A stretch of DNA of 64,000 nt from Melampsora larici-populina 98AG31. Lineage: Eukaryota > Basidiomycota > Pucciniomycetes > Pucciniales > Melampsoraceae. The notes below the pieces were generated by a model. That model ran no database searches. It had not been told where the DNA came from and saw only the letters and a program-made list of their open reading frames with translations. Where the stretch lies: contig NW_006768816.1 of assembly GCF_000204055.1 (NCBI RefSeq), positions 385,991 through 449,990 of the forward strand, in the 5' to 3' direction. This document shows, piece after piece, positions 10,977 through 23,165 of this stretch. The position numbers and the translations under genes are program-made. The first letter of the stretch is position 1; every line of letters starts with the position of its first letter.

Positions 10977-11995
10977 ATTTGACGAGCATCTCAACAACCT
11001 TTAATTACCCATGATTTAGATCCTCAGTCCTTCCAAGAGTCGTTCAATTAGGGACTGCATGTTTTAATCAGCTCCACGTCATGAGTTTTACAGAGCTCCT
11101 TTCATAGGAACGCTGTGGAAGCTGAGTGCTAAACACGAATCAGCGAATCTTCATCAATACTCAACCTGATGATCAGAACACGCCACCGGGAGCCTAGCAT
11201 GTCAGTATCTTTTTACGCATCTCTGCTATACGTCACGGGCATTTGTTTGAATTCATCGTGGGTTTTTCCAGTTGCTAACGCTACGCCGCCTTTTTTCAGA
11301 TTTGGGTTAAGCGCTCAGCTGCAAAAAGCGAGCCAAACCCGCAAACTCGATCTTCCTTCCTATGTCCAAACTCGAACCTACGTAGCGCTAAATGAGGCGT
11401 GTCTGCTGCGCTATGAGCCACTGCTCAATACGGACCACGTGGCTATGGCAGTGTTGATGTCAGTGAGTCAGCAACTGCGCTTCGATAGACTCGGAACTCT
11501 CACTTGCATGTTCCCTTTTTTCTCGAATTTCTTTCTTGGTAGAACCCTTTCACTCAATAATGGCTGTTGTCCATCACTCAGGAGACAGTGCTACGTATTC
11601 CGGAAACAGCGCCTCAGCTACGATTTGAGCAATGAGTTCGAACCTCGTAATGTCACGATGATACAATGAGCTCACTCTATATAAAGATCGTGTCATGCAT
11701 TGGTGCATGTTGCTACAATCTACAACCATAGAGTAAAACCAATTGCGACCCTTCAAGCCGTCATCTCATAAGCTACCACCTTTACTCACAGTGTTCGAAC
11801 CAAATAATTTACCCATCCTCAAACTTGGCCCAGAAAACGCGGTTCTCCTCTCACAGCTTTACGTTCAAGTGGCTCGATCTACACCCCCTCATAATCATTT
11901 TCATACCCTTCGAACCTTCGAACTTCCATGGACCAAAACACGCATGTCTCGGTCCTAGGACAAAAAGTCCATGATAACGAGGTAAGTCTCAAAAA
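10977..11995 (+). repeat. 1,019 bp direct repeat, copy 2 (promoter plus first exon)
   Basis: Second copy of the block at 7302-8320, starting at the same ATTTGACGAG. TATA box at 11678-11685, ATG at 11928, first exon 11928-11981, donor GTAAGT at 11982. Here the exon joins downstream coiled-coil exons in phase, so this copy is probably in its original setting and copy 1 the derived one. Confidence 0.85.
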
Positions 11996-14900
11996 AATTT
12001 TCTCGACTAGGATTTTTTGACTAATCAGTCACTCTTTCAAGATGATGATGGGGATGATACTCACACAAATGGAATATATAAGGAATAAACTGAAAAAGTC
12101 CTCAGGTACCATGGTCAGTCTTACATTCTTTAAGTCAAACGATGCAACATATAAATGACTGACGAGAAAGTCTCAGATGGCGCCGAAAGAGGGAGGTGAC
12201 ATCATCGCTGGACAACATGATTCGTGGCACAATGATATTGCAAGCTGTAAAGAAGCAATTGAAGCCATAAAACAGGTTCAAGGCATGCATACAATTGTAT
12301 ATTGTCAACAATCATTCTGACCAATTTCCTTCATGTAACTTTCAACACAAGTAGAGAATTGATTATGGAGAGCAGGACTGTACCAGAATACAAACTCTCA
12401 CTTCCGCAATCAAGGGCATAGAAGAAAGATTGAAAGGGGTTGATGCTAAGCTTGATCACCTGGAAGAAGAAGAAGTCAAGTCGAACCTTTTGGGCCTGGT
12501 TCAAGTGCCTGTATGCAATGAGCTTTCCACCGTAGACAACAGCACAAAATCAGTTGATTTACACATGTTCAACGAGGTTATTATACTTCATATTTCTCTC
12601 TTGCTGCTAACTTTTTATCCACCGATATTTCCCAGAACTTCCATCACTGAAATCCTTGGTTGTTTCTAATCTTACAGAAATTGGCTACTCAGGAAAAGGC
12701 GATCATCAAGCAAATATTCAAACATGTCGAAACTTTGTTGGCAGCTCAGGCAAATCTGATGGCAGGCGCAAGAGATGAAGATCAAAAGCATATGGCTGGA
12801 CTTGTTCGCAAAGAAATCAACAATCTACATCAAGAACTATTAATCCAAAATGCATCACACGACGTGACTATGATGAAAAAGCAGGTCGACCCGCTGGCTT
12901 CGGAAATTCAAGAATTGAAAACAATCGTGCAGACACTTCGAAGTACAGTGGAAACACAGAGGAATACGATTGAACTATGCTCCCAAAAGGTTGAACTTTT
13001 GGAAGAGGCTCCGCAGTTATCACTACTCAAGGATACAGGTGATGATATGGATATTGAAAAAGTGAGGCCTACTTTCTTGTCGAATGTTTTGCCGATATCT
13101 TCCGGCCTTCTATGAGCTAGCCCCCTGACTATGTCACGTTTGATCATCTTTAAGCCGGAGGATCTTCTAGAACGCAGAGTGTCCGCTGTCGAATCATCCC
13201 TTTTCTCGGTAGAAGCCGAGGCCCAGCGTGAAGCCGTGGATGCTGAGAAGTTCGTAAGATTTCAAGAGAACATGCTAACATTGATTAAGGCAATGATAGA
13301 AGAAAGCAGCCAAATCAAAGTATGTGTATGATCTCCCCTCCGCTTCTGGATGAAATGTTATTGATCCAAAGTGAAAATTCACCATCAAAAGTCGGCGGAA
13401 GGGGTAGGTGATCAAAGCATGATAACAGAGTCTGAAGAACCCAAGTTAGACCTTGAAGAAGAATTCAATAGCAGATTTTCGGCCTTGAGGAAAACGATAG
13501 ATGATCATGTCGAGAAACAGATAGCCATCACAATTGAAAGAAATGCAGTACAAGAGAAAACATCTGATGTACGTGATTCATAGCCTTCATTATGTTCCTT
13601 GCACACTTGACCATGTCTAATGTTGTGACCACGCCGACAGGTTTCCGAAGATCTGCGACTTCAAATCGTGGACCTGAAACTTCGCGATGAGGAGAATCGG
13701 AGGCAGATCTCCGATCAAGCCAAAGCTATAAACAATATCTCTGCCGGGCTGTCACATCCCAACCATGCATATTCTTACACTTCTCAGAAGCCTTCAGAGA
13801 TTGAAATTCGAGAACGAGAATCGCCCCATAGTGAACCCTCGATCGATGGCCGCAATGACCGCCAAAGTGTGGATATTTTGCAAGGCGTATCGCAATCTCA
13901 TTTGCAAGTCTCAGGCCTGATAGACCAACACACATCGAATTTACAAACTGCTTCGCACCTCGAGGGTACCACTACCAGTAGCTCGACAAATCCAATTGAT
14001 CAACATTCGCAATCCTCCTTCCAAGGCTCGGTGCCTGTGCACAACCCGGCAAATCATCCATCATTTTCACAAACTTCCTCGAATTGTGATGGTCCCACTA
14101 GAAGTAGCTTGGCCAATCCAACTTTTCAAGATTTGCAGTCTTCGTTTCCAGCGTCAGTGACCATGCACAACTCAGAAAATTATCCATTGACTCCACGAAC
14201 AAATTCACACCTCGAGGGCGAAACTAGTCACACCAGGAACAACCAACCCCGGAAAGCATCTGTCCCAAGGCGATCACAGAAGTGGAGGAAATCTAGCATA
14301 ACACCACAGAAGCCCAAGGACCCGACTCTTCGGAAGGAAAGACTTTCGATGTCTTCGCAAGCAAAAGAGGCTGATGAACAAATAGTAAGTTTTTTAATGA
14401 CTCCATGGCTGATGTTGAGAATATGAAACCGCCCATATGAGACTGATTTTTTGTTTGGTGCAGGCAAGTCAGGTGCAGAAGCATTTTCGACTTATGGCTG
14501 GGGTGGATCGGCGTAAAGCAGACTTTCCAAGATTGCCAACAAGAGAAGAACTCGATAAACTACCAAAACTGACTGTGGATTACGAGACGGCACCGCTTGG
14601 CGAGGCAGCCCGAAACCTCATCAGACCTGACCACCTTCAACCAACTTGGAAAGACAAAGAAATGGAACTTACCGCAAAGGGTATGGTTACATATTGCCAG
14701 CGTAGACTTCAGCAGTATGGCCTTCCTTACGTTGGCTTGAGCACTGCTCAGGGAGATGCACAAGGAGAAGACTGGAATAGGCGTGTTCTTGCATTCTGCA
14801 CGGATACATTTAACAAGGCGTATGTGGGTTAAGAGTATCACATTGTGGATCATGACCCGCAACGCATCATGAAATTGATGCAAGCACATATTCAATACCG

Positions 14901-15478
14901 TGTGAAGCATATGAGAAAGTACAATAACCAAATAGATGCACTTCAGATGGTCCAAAAACGAGACCGTCAGCAACAAAGATGTTTACGGGTGCGTTCTGAC
15001 AGATTGTCTATATAAGTTATAGTTCCAGACTGATATTTCTTACGTTCGTTTTCAGCTTGCGAACCGAAGGCGGGAGGTTTGCGAGCTTGATGATAGCTCG
15101 CCATTTTCAAGATTTAGTGGCCTCTTTGAGGACGAGCGACTGTGTTCATCAGACGAATCTGACGATGATGTGTTGAATGAAGACCGAGTGAGGCATACTC
15201 CTGTATGGCGGAGCTCTCTCGCTACATCACTTGTGGAAAACATCGATCAAGCATACCAAAAGATGAGGCAAGACGAATGCCCAAGGCGACCTGGACGCAA
15301 ACCGGCGAAGCGTATGCTTTCAAACCATCGACCTGAAGGTGGCAAGTCACGATGGCCGGCCGGCCTACCCAAAGATTGCTACAATGATGTGTGGCTGCGC
15401 GCCCTTGACAAGAAAGATTTGGAGAGTCTTGAAATGAAGGAATGTATCTTAGGGAATTTGTTTGTGTCCCTTTCATGA
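11928..15478 (+). pseudogene. Multi-exon coiled-coil gene with one premature stop
   Basis: Exon 1 (18 codons) lies in the direct repeat. Exons at about 12030-12100, 12178-12283, 12353-12573, 12678-13115, 13140-13320, 13372-13570, 13641-14385, 14464-14990 and 15056-15478 continue an open, mostly in-phase reading. The first half is heptad-rich coiled coil (KAIIKQIFKHVETLLAAQ, IQELKTIVQTLRSTVE). The middle is Ser/Asn/Gln-rich with a ~41-residue unit repeated twice (13975-14215). The conserved-looking C-terminal part has DRRKADFPRLP, LIRPDHLQPTWK, YGLPYVGLSTAQGD and GEDWNRRVLAFCT. A TAA at 14830-14832 interrupts this part, after which the same frame continues (EYHIVDHDPQ, RRPGRKPAKRM). The first part may still be expressed. 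I do not recognise the family; a DNA- or chromatin-associated role is only a guess. Confidence 0.5.
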
Positions 15479-16956
15479 TGACCATCCTGAAAGCCTGAAA
15501 GGTCTGTTCATATTCCCCGGTCAAACTTGAGCTCTGATTCATCATGTGAATAGTTTACTCCATGTCTCTGCAATGAAAATTTCTCATTCTTGTTCCTCTC
15601 TGTTATCTGTGAAAAGCAGCTCTCATAAAAGATAATTGAAGTTGCACAAACCATGGTCGTGAAGTTCGCCAAAATACCAACCAAGATCTTGGTTGCAAAA
15701 GAGTAGTATCATATTCCATATCACTTCGAAACGATGTAATTTCTCTCTATCTTATTCATCCCATCTATTTATATCATATCCGAACTGAAATTGATATAAA
15801 TAGAGCCAAGATAATGCTCCATTGAAATTGAGAGGATATGTGGAGCTGGAGCTGAATGTCAAATGAACAAAGAACCTAAGGATGTTCATGTTGTGACCAA
15901 AAGCGCCTTGTGATATCCCCCCCAAACATCTGATCACACCAGAATGTCTGACTAGGCAGACTCTTTGATTTGATTGGGATACCCTGAAAGTACTTCTCAA
16001 AGAAACTATCAAGACAAATACACATCTACAAAGCGTAAGTTAAGACTGGTAAATAACAGGTAGACGCACGTAGACCCTCTGATTCTTCACTTGTAACTTC
16101 AACAGCAAGATAACGTTGTTCTTCTCACCAGAAACTAGATATCACTGGGTGTATCTATCTATAATTCATTTCGAGTCAATAATTATAGTTTAATTTGGTT
16201 GTAGTTCGAATAGCTTGTGTCTACATCAACCTCCACCAAATAAGCCTGAAAGGATGAACCTTTTGATGTTTGAAACACATCCTGCAACTTCGGAAAAAAA
16301 TCCGGGGCGCCCAGAAAGATTTCAACTCAGTGTCAATTTAATCAAATTGGAATCTATTCTGTAGGTCAGAGAATTCCCACTTCGACGACATCAGCAGTAG
16401 TTAAAATGAAGGCCTTCAAAAATTGATCCCCGAGGATATAAGAGTTTGAGTATGTGTGTTAACTGCACTGTTTGTACATTCTGTGTGAGGTAGTAGATAA
16501 CAAATGTTTTCGATATGGTTTGTTGGTTTTCATCTTAAGTATAAAGAGGTGAATGACTTTGCGAAAGGAGAATTTGTTGGACAACATCATCTTGACGCCA
16601 AGTGGAAAGCGCGGGAAACAAAACCCCGCCTGTCCAGGGCTGCAAGATATCCGCTCAAGACATTCCTTTGTTCTTCCGGTTCCCGTACTACGTACATAGT
16701 GTTTGAGTTGAGTTAGGCGTGACCTCGTGCCCGAAATCGGGAGCCAGAGCACACGCGTGCAGTATGACCCTTTGTGTTTGATGCAGAACAGCGATCATCA
16801 AGCTTCTGTTTCCTCTTGAAAAACCTTAGGGCCTCAACATGGATGTGGTGAGCGATTATCAACTTTTTGCTCCCTTTCGCATACTTTTAGCACCACGCCA
16901 TCGAACGTAGCACTTCGTATCATACACGCGACTACGGGAATGCTGATGAGTTCGAT
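15479..16956. other. Intergenic, no gene seen
   Basis: AT-rich spacer with short ORFs only. At 16838-16906 a 70 nt stretch beginning ATGGATGTGG resembles the start of the next gene (17059-17126, ATGGACGTGG) and looks like a diverged partial duplication of its first exon. Confidence 0.4.
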
Positions 16957-16959
16957 TAG

Positions 16960-18035
16960 CTATACAGTGACTCCGAGTGTTTGAATGAAGAGAAAAGATA
17001 TGACTCTCACCTCAATTCCCTATCCGACAAGCACCACGAAAGTAGAACACACCCCGACATGGACGTGGAGGGTGATCATCAGCGTTGTGCTCTTTTTCGC
17101 AGACCCTTAGCCCCACGATACGGGCGTGGTGAGCGAAGCGTATCAAGTTCAGCACACGACCACCAGGATTTTGAGGAGTCCCATCGACTTCACATAAATC
17201 TCAAGTGTTTACAGGTCGAAGGGAAAGAACGTGATACTCGTGTCAATCGCTTGTTCCACGAGCTTCACGACCATAGAACATGGCTAACAGAACAGCTTCA
17301 AGATTTTGCTACGAAAAACGAAGACCTGGATGTACGCCATCGGCAAACTCAGAGACTACTGACGAGGGTGATAAAAAATTTCGATGAACTTAAAAGTGAG
17401 CTCGAGGAAAAATGTGAGCACTTGTGGGAAAAAAACATGCAACTCGCAAAGGCATCAGCAAGAGCACAAGGTCAGTATCTTACAAATATATCCCTATGCC
17501 TATGTATGCTTATCTTTTCCCTCTCTCTTCCGCTCTCAGAGAAGCATCGGATTGAGATCAGTGCCTATCGCACATCTTTAGAGGAATCTAGAAATCTTGG
17601 AGAACAGTTACAGGAAGCAGTTCGACAGCAGTGTTGGTCTACCAAAGAGCAGCTCAATAAACTGGCACAGAAAACCAAAGGTATGCCTAGATTACATTAC
17701 TTTACTAAAGCATCTAACAAGCTCACAGAATAATGGCTGCTTAGAATTCCATCAACGCCAAATTCAATCGGAAAATGCCACTGACCTGCGGCTACTGGAG
17801 TTCAAGGCGAAAGTGGAGGAGGTATTACAAGCTGCAAGAGGCAAGTCTATTCAGAATGATATCAGCTGGAGACGTAAATGACATATTTTTAATCTCATGG
17901 TATATTGGGTAGAGGCTCAGGAACAAGTTTACATCAAGTATGAAGAGGTCTTGCAAGAGCAACACAAGACTGAAATGATACTTTCAAATCTCACCATGAA
18001 TGTCGAATGTCAGAATAAAAACGAAAAAGGTGATT
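16960..18035 (+). CDS. Coiled-coil protein gene, boundaries uncertain
   Basis: The main exon is open from 16960 to about 17471 and includes the first in-frame ATG at 17059. It encodes charged helical sequence (RTWLTEQLQDFATKNEDLD, LKSELEEKCEHLWEKNMQL). An intron from the GTCAGT at 17472 to the CAG at 17541 joins AQ to EKHRIEISAYRTSLEESRN in frame. Further short exons near 17563-17680, 17728-17840 and 17914-18030 (HQRQIQSENATDLRLLEF; EEVLQEQHKTEMILSNL) are separated by GTATGC...CAG-type introns. No stop or polyadenylation region is clear. No globular domain is recognised; family unknown. Confidence 0.4.
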
Positions 18036-18895
18036 GATTTGTCATCCGCTGGTTAGTGATGGTCAGAACTGATGACAATGATCATTTTGAAGACCGTCTT
18101 TTACACAAGGAAATGAAATATGAAAAACCAACGAGATTAGCTAAAGGTGCAATGACAGATGAAAAATCAATGAGATTAGCTGAAGGTGAGATATTTGTAC
18201 ATAAGACTACATCATTTGTGACTTTATATTGACGGAAAATGAGCGGATTTGTCAGGAAAACATGCTTGTCCATCCCACCAATTCTGTATCTCACTGCGTA
18301 TGGGTTCAATATTGGCTTTTGTGGCTCTATTAATGTACTTATTGACAACAGAAGATGATTATCACCAACCCAATGTGCTTTGATGTATCAAATTCAACTT
18401 ATACATGCGGGCGGGATACTGAGTTTAGTCACCTTGGCTTGGTTCTTTCACTTGACATCCGTCAGGCCGGATATCTTCATCTTGTGCTTTTTACCCTTGG
18501 TTTTTCAGTCAATTTTGTTATTCATTATCAACTTCATCCAAAATTCAAGACTCCTATCATCCACAAAAAGACTATCAACGTTTTTTATTTTATTTTCCTC
18601 CTCTCACCCTAGAAGCTTGTTTATGTCAGGGGTTTTCTACAAATTGTTTCACTTCTTTATGCTTCGTAGTATACATGTTTCCATTCTGCGAGTTATCCTT
18701 TGGTGATAGTTGAAAAGTCCAAACCCCAAAACAATACGGAACGTGAGTGGATACGCAAGCAAGATGTAACATGCGATCAAATGAGCCGAGGTGGGAGAAC
18801 TTGAATGCGCAATCAGCAAGGATGAAATCTTACAAAATATGCAGGTGAAAGCCAGTCTCACCTTCCAAAGATACTTCTGCAAGACAATAAACATG
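18036..18895. other. Intergenic, no gene seen
   Basis: Two related short stretches (about 18105-18145 and 18150-18190: GAAATGA, CAACGAGATTAGCT / AATGAGATTAGCT) may be small repeated exons of the preceding coiled-coil gene. The rest is pyrimidine-rich with no supported gene. Confidence 0.35.
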
Positions 18896-19276
18896 CTAAT
18901 CCTTGAAGGCTTGCCTGAAAGCTCGAGCTTCCGATGACAACATTCTCAAAGTCGGCAGCAACCAAAAATGCGTCAAAAGTGCAAACAAGATGGTGAAGGT
19001 TGTCCAAGTGGCGATCAAGGATAGGGTATCGCAGAAACCTTCCATGGCTGTCAAGCCATGATGTTCCAGAAAATGATGTTGTGTTGCCGCACATAGCTGA
19101 TGTTTCGCGGTAGTTGGTAGTGGCGCCAGCTGTTGTTCCCAAAATGTCCGTGCCTGTGCGCGTGAATACCGAAGTGCATGGATTATCATTTGGCAACTCT
19201 TCATGAGCACGGCGTCTAGTGAAATGATTACGCGAATAGCGCAGAGTATCAAGAGTCTGGTGAGGTTGGACTTCAT
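18896..19276 (-). CDS. Small hypothetical protein with signal-peptide-like start and C-terminal membrane segment
   Basis: A 126-codon ORF starting MKSNLTRLLILCAIRVIISL, which resembles a signal peptide or anchor, and ending with a hydrophobic segment (TWTTFTILFALLTHFWLLP) before a short basic tail. It contains three cysteines. An overlapping 167-codon ORF in another frame (19361-18858) has no such features. No family is recognised. It could be a secreted or membrane effector-like protein, or chance; no splice or duplicate evidence supports it. Confidence 0.3.
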   Translation of the reverse strand: MKSNLTRLLILCAIRVIISLDAVLMKSCQMIIHALRYSRAQARTFWEQQLAPLPTTAKHQLCAATQHHFLEHHGLTAMEGFCDTLSLIATWTTFTILFALLTHFWLLPTLRMLSSEARAFRQAFKD

Positions 19277-20920
19277 CTCGGCTGCCTATTAGGAGTTGTT
19301 CAAACCAAAAGTATTTGGGGTCAAACTCCGTACATCTAAGAAGCTTGACAGTGGTAGACAAATATTTACTTGGGCACCTGGTATCGATTATATACTATAT
19401 GTTGGTTTGAATGTATTTGAAGAGTCGATAGGATGCAGCGATCTGTTTTGTTTTGATGTCCACGTATGGAATCACATATATGGATTTGAGGATATATACA
19501 ATCTGTTACCTCGTCTTGTTGAGCGCATTTACTTTCTGCTCAGTCGTATACCACTCGGAACCCCCATTGTCATTGCCTTTGTTCACGCTTTTCAGAAATA
19601 ATGTCCTCTTACAAGTCTTCATTGATGAGCTGATGAACTCAGGGCCTCTTGTAACTGAGGTACAGCAGTCGTTCAGTTTCTTAGTACAGCAGTTGTTCAG
19701 TTTCTTACGGAACCTGCTGAAAGTTCCAAGGGTGACTAAGGGTGGCTACGCGCGAATTTTCATTAGTCATGAGGGTCGATCACTGTGTAGCCCTTTGGTC
19801 ACTTGAGCGTAACGCAGTGACATCGTATTGTACATGACGCGTAGTGCTCTATATGCACAGGTTTCTTGTCGAAATACTATTGTGTATGTTGAGTTGCTAC
19901 CTGCTATTCTTCTTGCCATCGAACTAAATAAGTGAGTGGGATGATTGCAGAAAACAAGATGAGGAAAATTTTCTTCTTCAACAGGGGCAGATAGAATGAC
20001 GGGTAACTAATAACTAGCACTGCATACATCAGTCCAATAGGGTGGTATAGCTCGAAGCTCGAAGCTCGAACTTGAACTTGAACTTGAACTTAATGTTCAA
20101 AGTTCGCATTCTCGAAGCGTCGCAAACTGTATGTACATGTAAATATGACTTCTGATGTCCAGACTGATGATTCGAACGTAATCATACTTCATGCGCCTGA
20201 GGAATGAGTTCGAGGTGAAAAGCTGTCCCAACCAATTCCAAAGGTTAATAGATCAGGCTCATGCTCTACGCAGAATTCACCGGTAGCTCATCTGACAAAA
20301 TCTCACAAAGGCGCATAATGTGATAATTTGATTAAACATCATATTGATCTTACGCTTAAACCTGGATATGGCTGCGTGAACGATACATATTATTGGTATC
20401 ATTTTCTTCTCGGTGGTAATTCTTTGTCTGTACAGCATAGATTTAAGGTGGTACATCTTCCAGAAAAATCTCTAATGGAAAGGGCAACTCCCAGCGTCAC
20501 CCAGAGATACACAAGGAATAACAGGCATAGATACATACAATCAATTGGAAAGTTTTACATTATAGTATCTCCGGAAACCCATCAATAAAGAAACCTTTTC
20601 ATATCTTGACATAAAAAAGGAATAAAAGAATAGGTACGAGTGTTTCAAAATTTTGTGAAGGATAGGTGAGACGGCGGCAAAACCTCGAAGAAAGCATAGG
20701 CATGACCACTTCAAACCTTCCACTACAGTATCGATCTGCACAAGATATGCACAAGGAAAAAAAGAACCGTTTTGAACCTTTACGCATCAACTCGGACAAT
20801 TGGCATACTTTCTAAACCGATGGAGCCCAGGGAATTATAAACATGAGGTATTTGGTTAGCTTTATGGACATTTTGTTTTTACAAGCTGGTCTGAATTACT
20901 GACATTGAATATCTTCTGAT
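19277..20920. other. Intergenic with GAAGTTCGAA-type short repeats
   Basis: No supported gene. At 20045-20115 a low-complexity run of CTCGAAG and GAACTT units leads into ATGTTCAAAGTTCG, CATTCTCGAAG and CGCA. A direct, diverged copy of this block is at about 25210-25290. Short ORFs near 19450-19800 and 20330-20590 have no domain support. Confidence 0.5.
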
Positions 20921-20924
20921 GCTC

Positions 20925-21725
20925 TCAAAGACCATGAAATGGGCCGTATTTACGTAGCACTTGTGTTCTGAATACACGGATCAACTTGGCTTTGAGAATA
21001 TTGCGGGGTACGCGGTGACTCGGTACGAAGTGGTGGATAAGTTCTCGAAGGGCACCCTTCGTCACTGATCGAGCTTGAAGTTTAACGTTTGGTGAGAGGA
21101 TTTCGATCAATTCCGTCGGTACGCTAAAGATTTTCTTCCAAAATAGAGGGTCTTCGTGAGGCGTGGATGCACGGACTGCTCGGCGATTTGGATGGATATG
21201 AGATGCTGCAGGCATTCTACATGCTCGGATAGGAGCTGAGCGTCTACGTATAGGTCTTGAAGGTGAAGTAAGATTCCCTGTGATCGATATGTTTCCAGAA
21301 ATGATCATGGCTAATAAGATGAAGATACGATAGTTAGATTGAGGATGAATGTGGCTATTTAGAGATATTCTTCAAAGCAATGACTAGGAGTGAATATGGA
21401 TGAGTTACCTGTTAAAGATAACCGGTATATATTTGAGGTGAGTAAATAATTTGGATAATTTGTTTTGATAAGTGAGATCGACTGTCGTGAATGAATGAGT
21501 GCCAGCTCCTAAGTTGAGATCATAGCAGTTTATAACCCTTCGTTGTATCACCCATCTGTTTTTTGAATCTCTTTGTTTTGCGAAGTTAACAAAAGAAGAC
21601 TGACCATGAGCCCTTTGTCCCATAAGATATTCGTAAGATGCTCTCTGCTTAACGCCGCATGCTAGTATCGCCATTGATAACGTACCGAGCGGGACCAAAA
21701 CATGCGTAGTATGCCATTCATTCAA
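20925..21725 (-). CDS. Candidate secreted protein carrying one copy of the 0.4-1.3 kb module
   Basis: The downstream exon (21308-20925) ends with a module whose spacing matches the three modules at 380-1270: a helix (ALRELIHHFVPSHRVP), then KAKLIRVFRTQVLRKYG, against EYHHIIEVFHPKLALP and DIIIRIFQVTVLPFLR. It follows a strong acceptor (ATCTTATTAG at about 21310). Upstream, an ORF from 21725 begins MNEWHTTHVLVPLGTLSMAI with a hydrophobic, signal-like start and could be exon 1, but I could not find a donor that joins them in phase. Unknown family, possibly lineage-specific. Confidence 0.3.
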
Positions 21726-22469
21726 GCTACGTGCTGAATCCGGCCTGCTAACACCTCAGAGTAAGCCCCATTGACAACTACACCCCGCTCAACACTCAGT
21801 CACAGAACACAGGAGTCCCGATAAGTATGGATGGAAGCTCATTACGTTTGTGTTCAGGTCAGCTTCCTTTGAATACTTAACAATCACTTCCTAGATGCCT
21901 TGCGTCCTGGGTTTTGAATCAAACGCTTCCGACTGAGGAAGTGATCAGATTAACATTAAGATCCTCATATTCGTAAAACATGTGTAATGTTTTCATCCAA
22001 TAACATGGCTGAATATTTCAACAAGTGCGATGTAGAGTAGTATAAACAAGAGAATCTGAAGGCAGCATGATGATCGTGCAGGGCAGCAAGTTGATGAACA
22101 CAAAAAGTGACTGAAAGACCCCAAAGCAGAATTCAGAAACAGAAAAGGAAATGAGGAGCAGATCCCGTGATACTTGTGTATGAGGGAACAGATCAGAGGT
22201 AACACAAACAACGAGAGTTCTTTAGAAAAAGCAGTTCACCCCCTGAGTCCATAGACACATTCAAAGGCTTACCATACCTACAACTCGACATCCTCCACAA
22301 CTACATATATCACAATGCGATTCTTCAGCTCTAAAAAATCCTACAAGGCTTACAAGGGTTACTCTCAAGAATATCATCAAAGAGTATGTAGCATGAGCCT
22401 TTCAGGGTAAACATGAGTGCATATCGAATCAAGAGATTCAAGACATTTCATAAGGACTCTAGATCAGGC

Positions 22470-23165
22470 TTAATCTGCGTGAGCATATTCATCCAACCAT
22501 GCCCGGATGAACCAGAAGAAATGTATCGACGATACTACCAAAAGTGCCCCAAACTTCCAATCAAAGCGGAAAGCTTTCTCATAAGAGACATTCGTGGCCG
22601 GGGTAGCAGGAGTAAGCTGTTCCAGATTGATGGTCATCCCAGAAAAGTTATCTTGGGCAGGATTGCATGTAGAGGTGCTCCGAATACAACTACGTCGAAA
22701 ACTTGGCTCGCCACCGCCTCCCTGGTTGGTAGATACTGCTCCCTCATATGTGCCTTCTCTTTGTCGAATTCGCGAAGTTGTTCCTGTGCGAAGAGAGGGT
22801 GAAGGAGACCGCTCGGTTGACGAAGTAGGTCTTCGAATGACATTGGATAAACTGGGCAAATCGCTTGGTGTCGAACATTTCTTTCTCTTGAATTCGATTT
22901 GACTCAGATCTTTCACTGCAAGCAATCCGAACCATCAGTCTTGATGATGATGCAAAGCGAATTTTTACAAGAACTTACATTTGTAGACTGGGCACCCAGG
23001 GGCACAAAACGCATGTTGTCTGGTGGTGAGAGTATGGTTGTGAACACCGGTTAGGTTCAAACCGTTGCATTCTTGGCAAGGTTTCCCTTTGCTACTGGGA
23101 TCATAACACGTAGGGAGATGGGGACACTCGTAAGCCACGTTGTTGCCCCCTTTACGAGTCGACAT
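22470..23165 (-). CDS. Cys-rich/tail-anchored family gene, right copy, intact
   Basis: Exon 1 is 23165-22979 and exon 2 is 22915-22470, joined across a 63 nt intron with a TTGCAG acceptor, giving 210 residues. The N-terminus has paired cysteines (CPHLPTCYDP, CQECNGLN, FCAPGCPVYKC) that could bind zinc or form disulphides. The middle is Ser/Thr/Arg-rich and carries a single copy of the 21-residue unit that is triplicated in the left copy. A hydrophobic segment (LLVVSSIHFFWFIRAWL) lies about 12 residues from the C-terminus, as in tail-anchored proteins. No stop interrupts the frame, unlike the copy at 4942-6027. Function unknown; membrane location is inferred. Confidence 0.6.

Noticed and set aside
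7302..11995. LTR retrotransposon
   Set aside because: The direct repeats lack TG/CA ends, no primer-binding or polypurine site was seen, and the interior encodes MULE and RTC4 sequence rather than gag-pol.
18858..19361. 167-codon minus ORF overlapping 18896-19276
   Set aside because: The alternative frame has the signal-like start and membrane segment; this one has neither.
22322..22390. Extra block in the right duplication arm as a separate gene
   Set aside because: It is a short non-coding insertion relative to the left arm with no ORF or terminal repeats.
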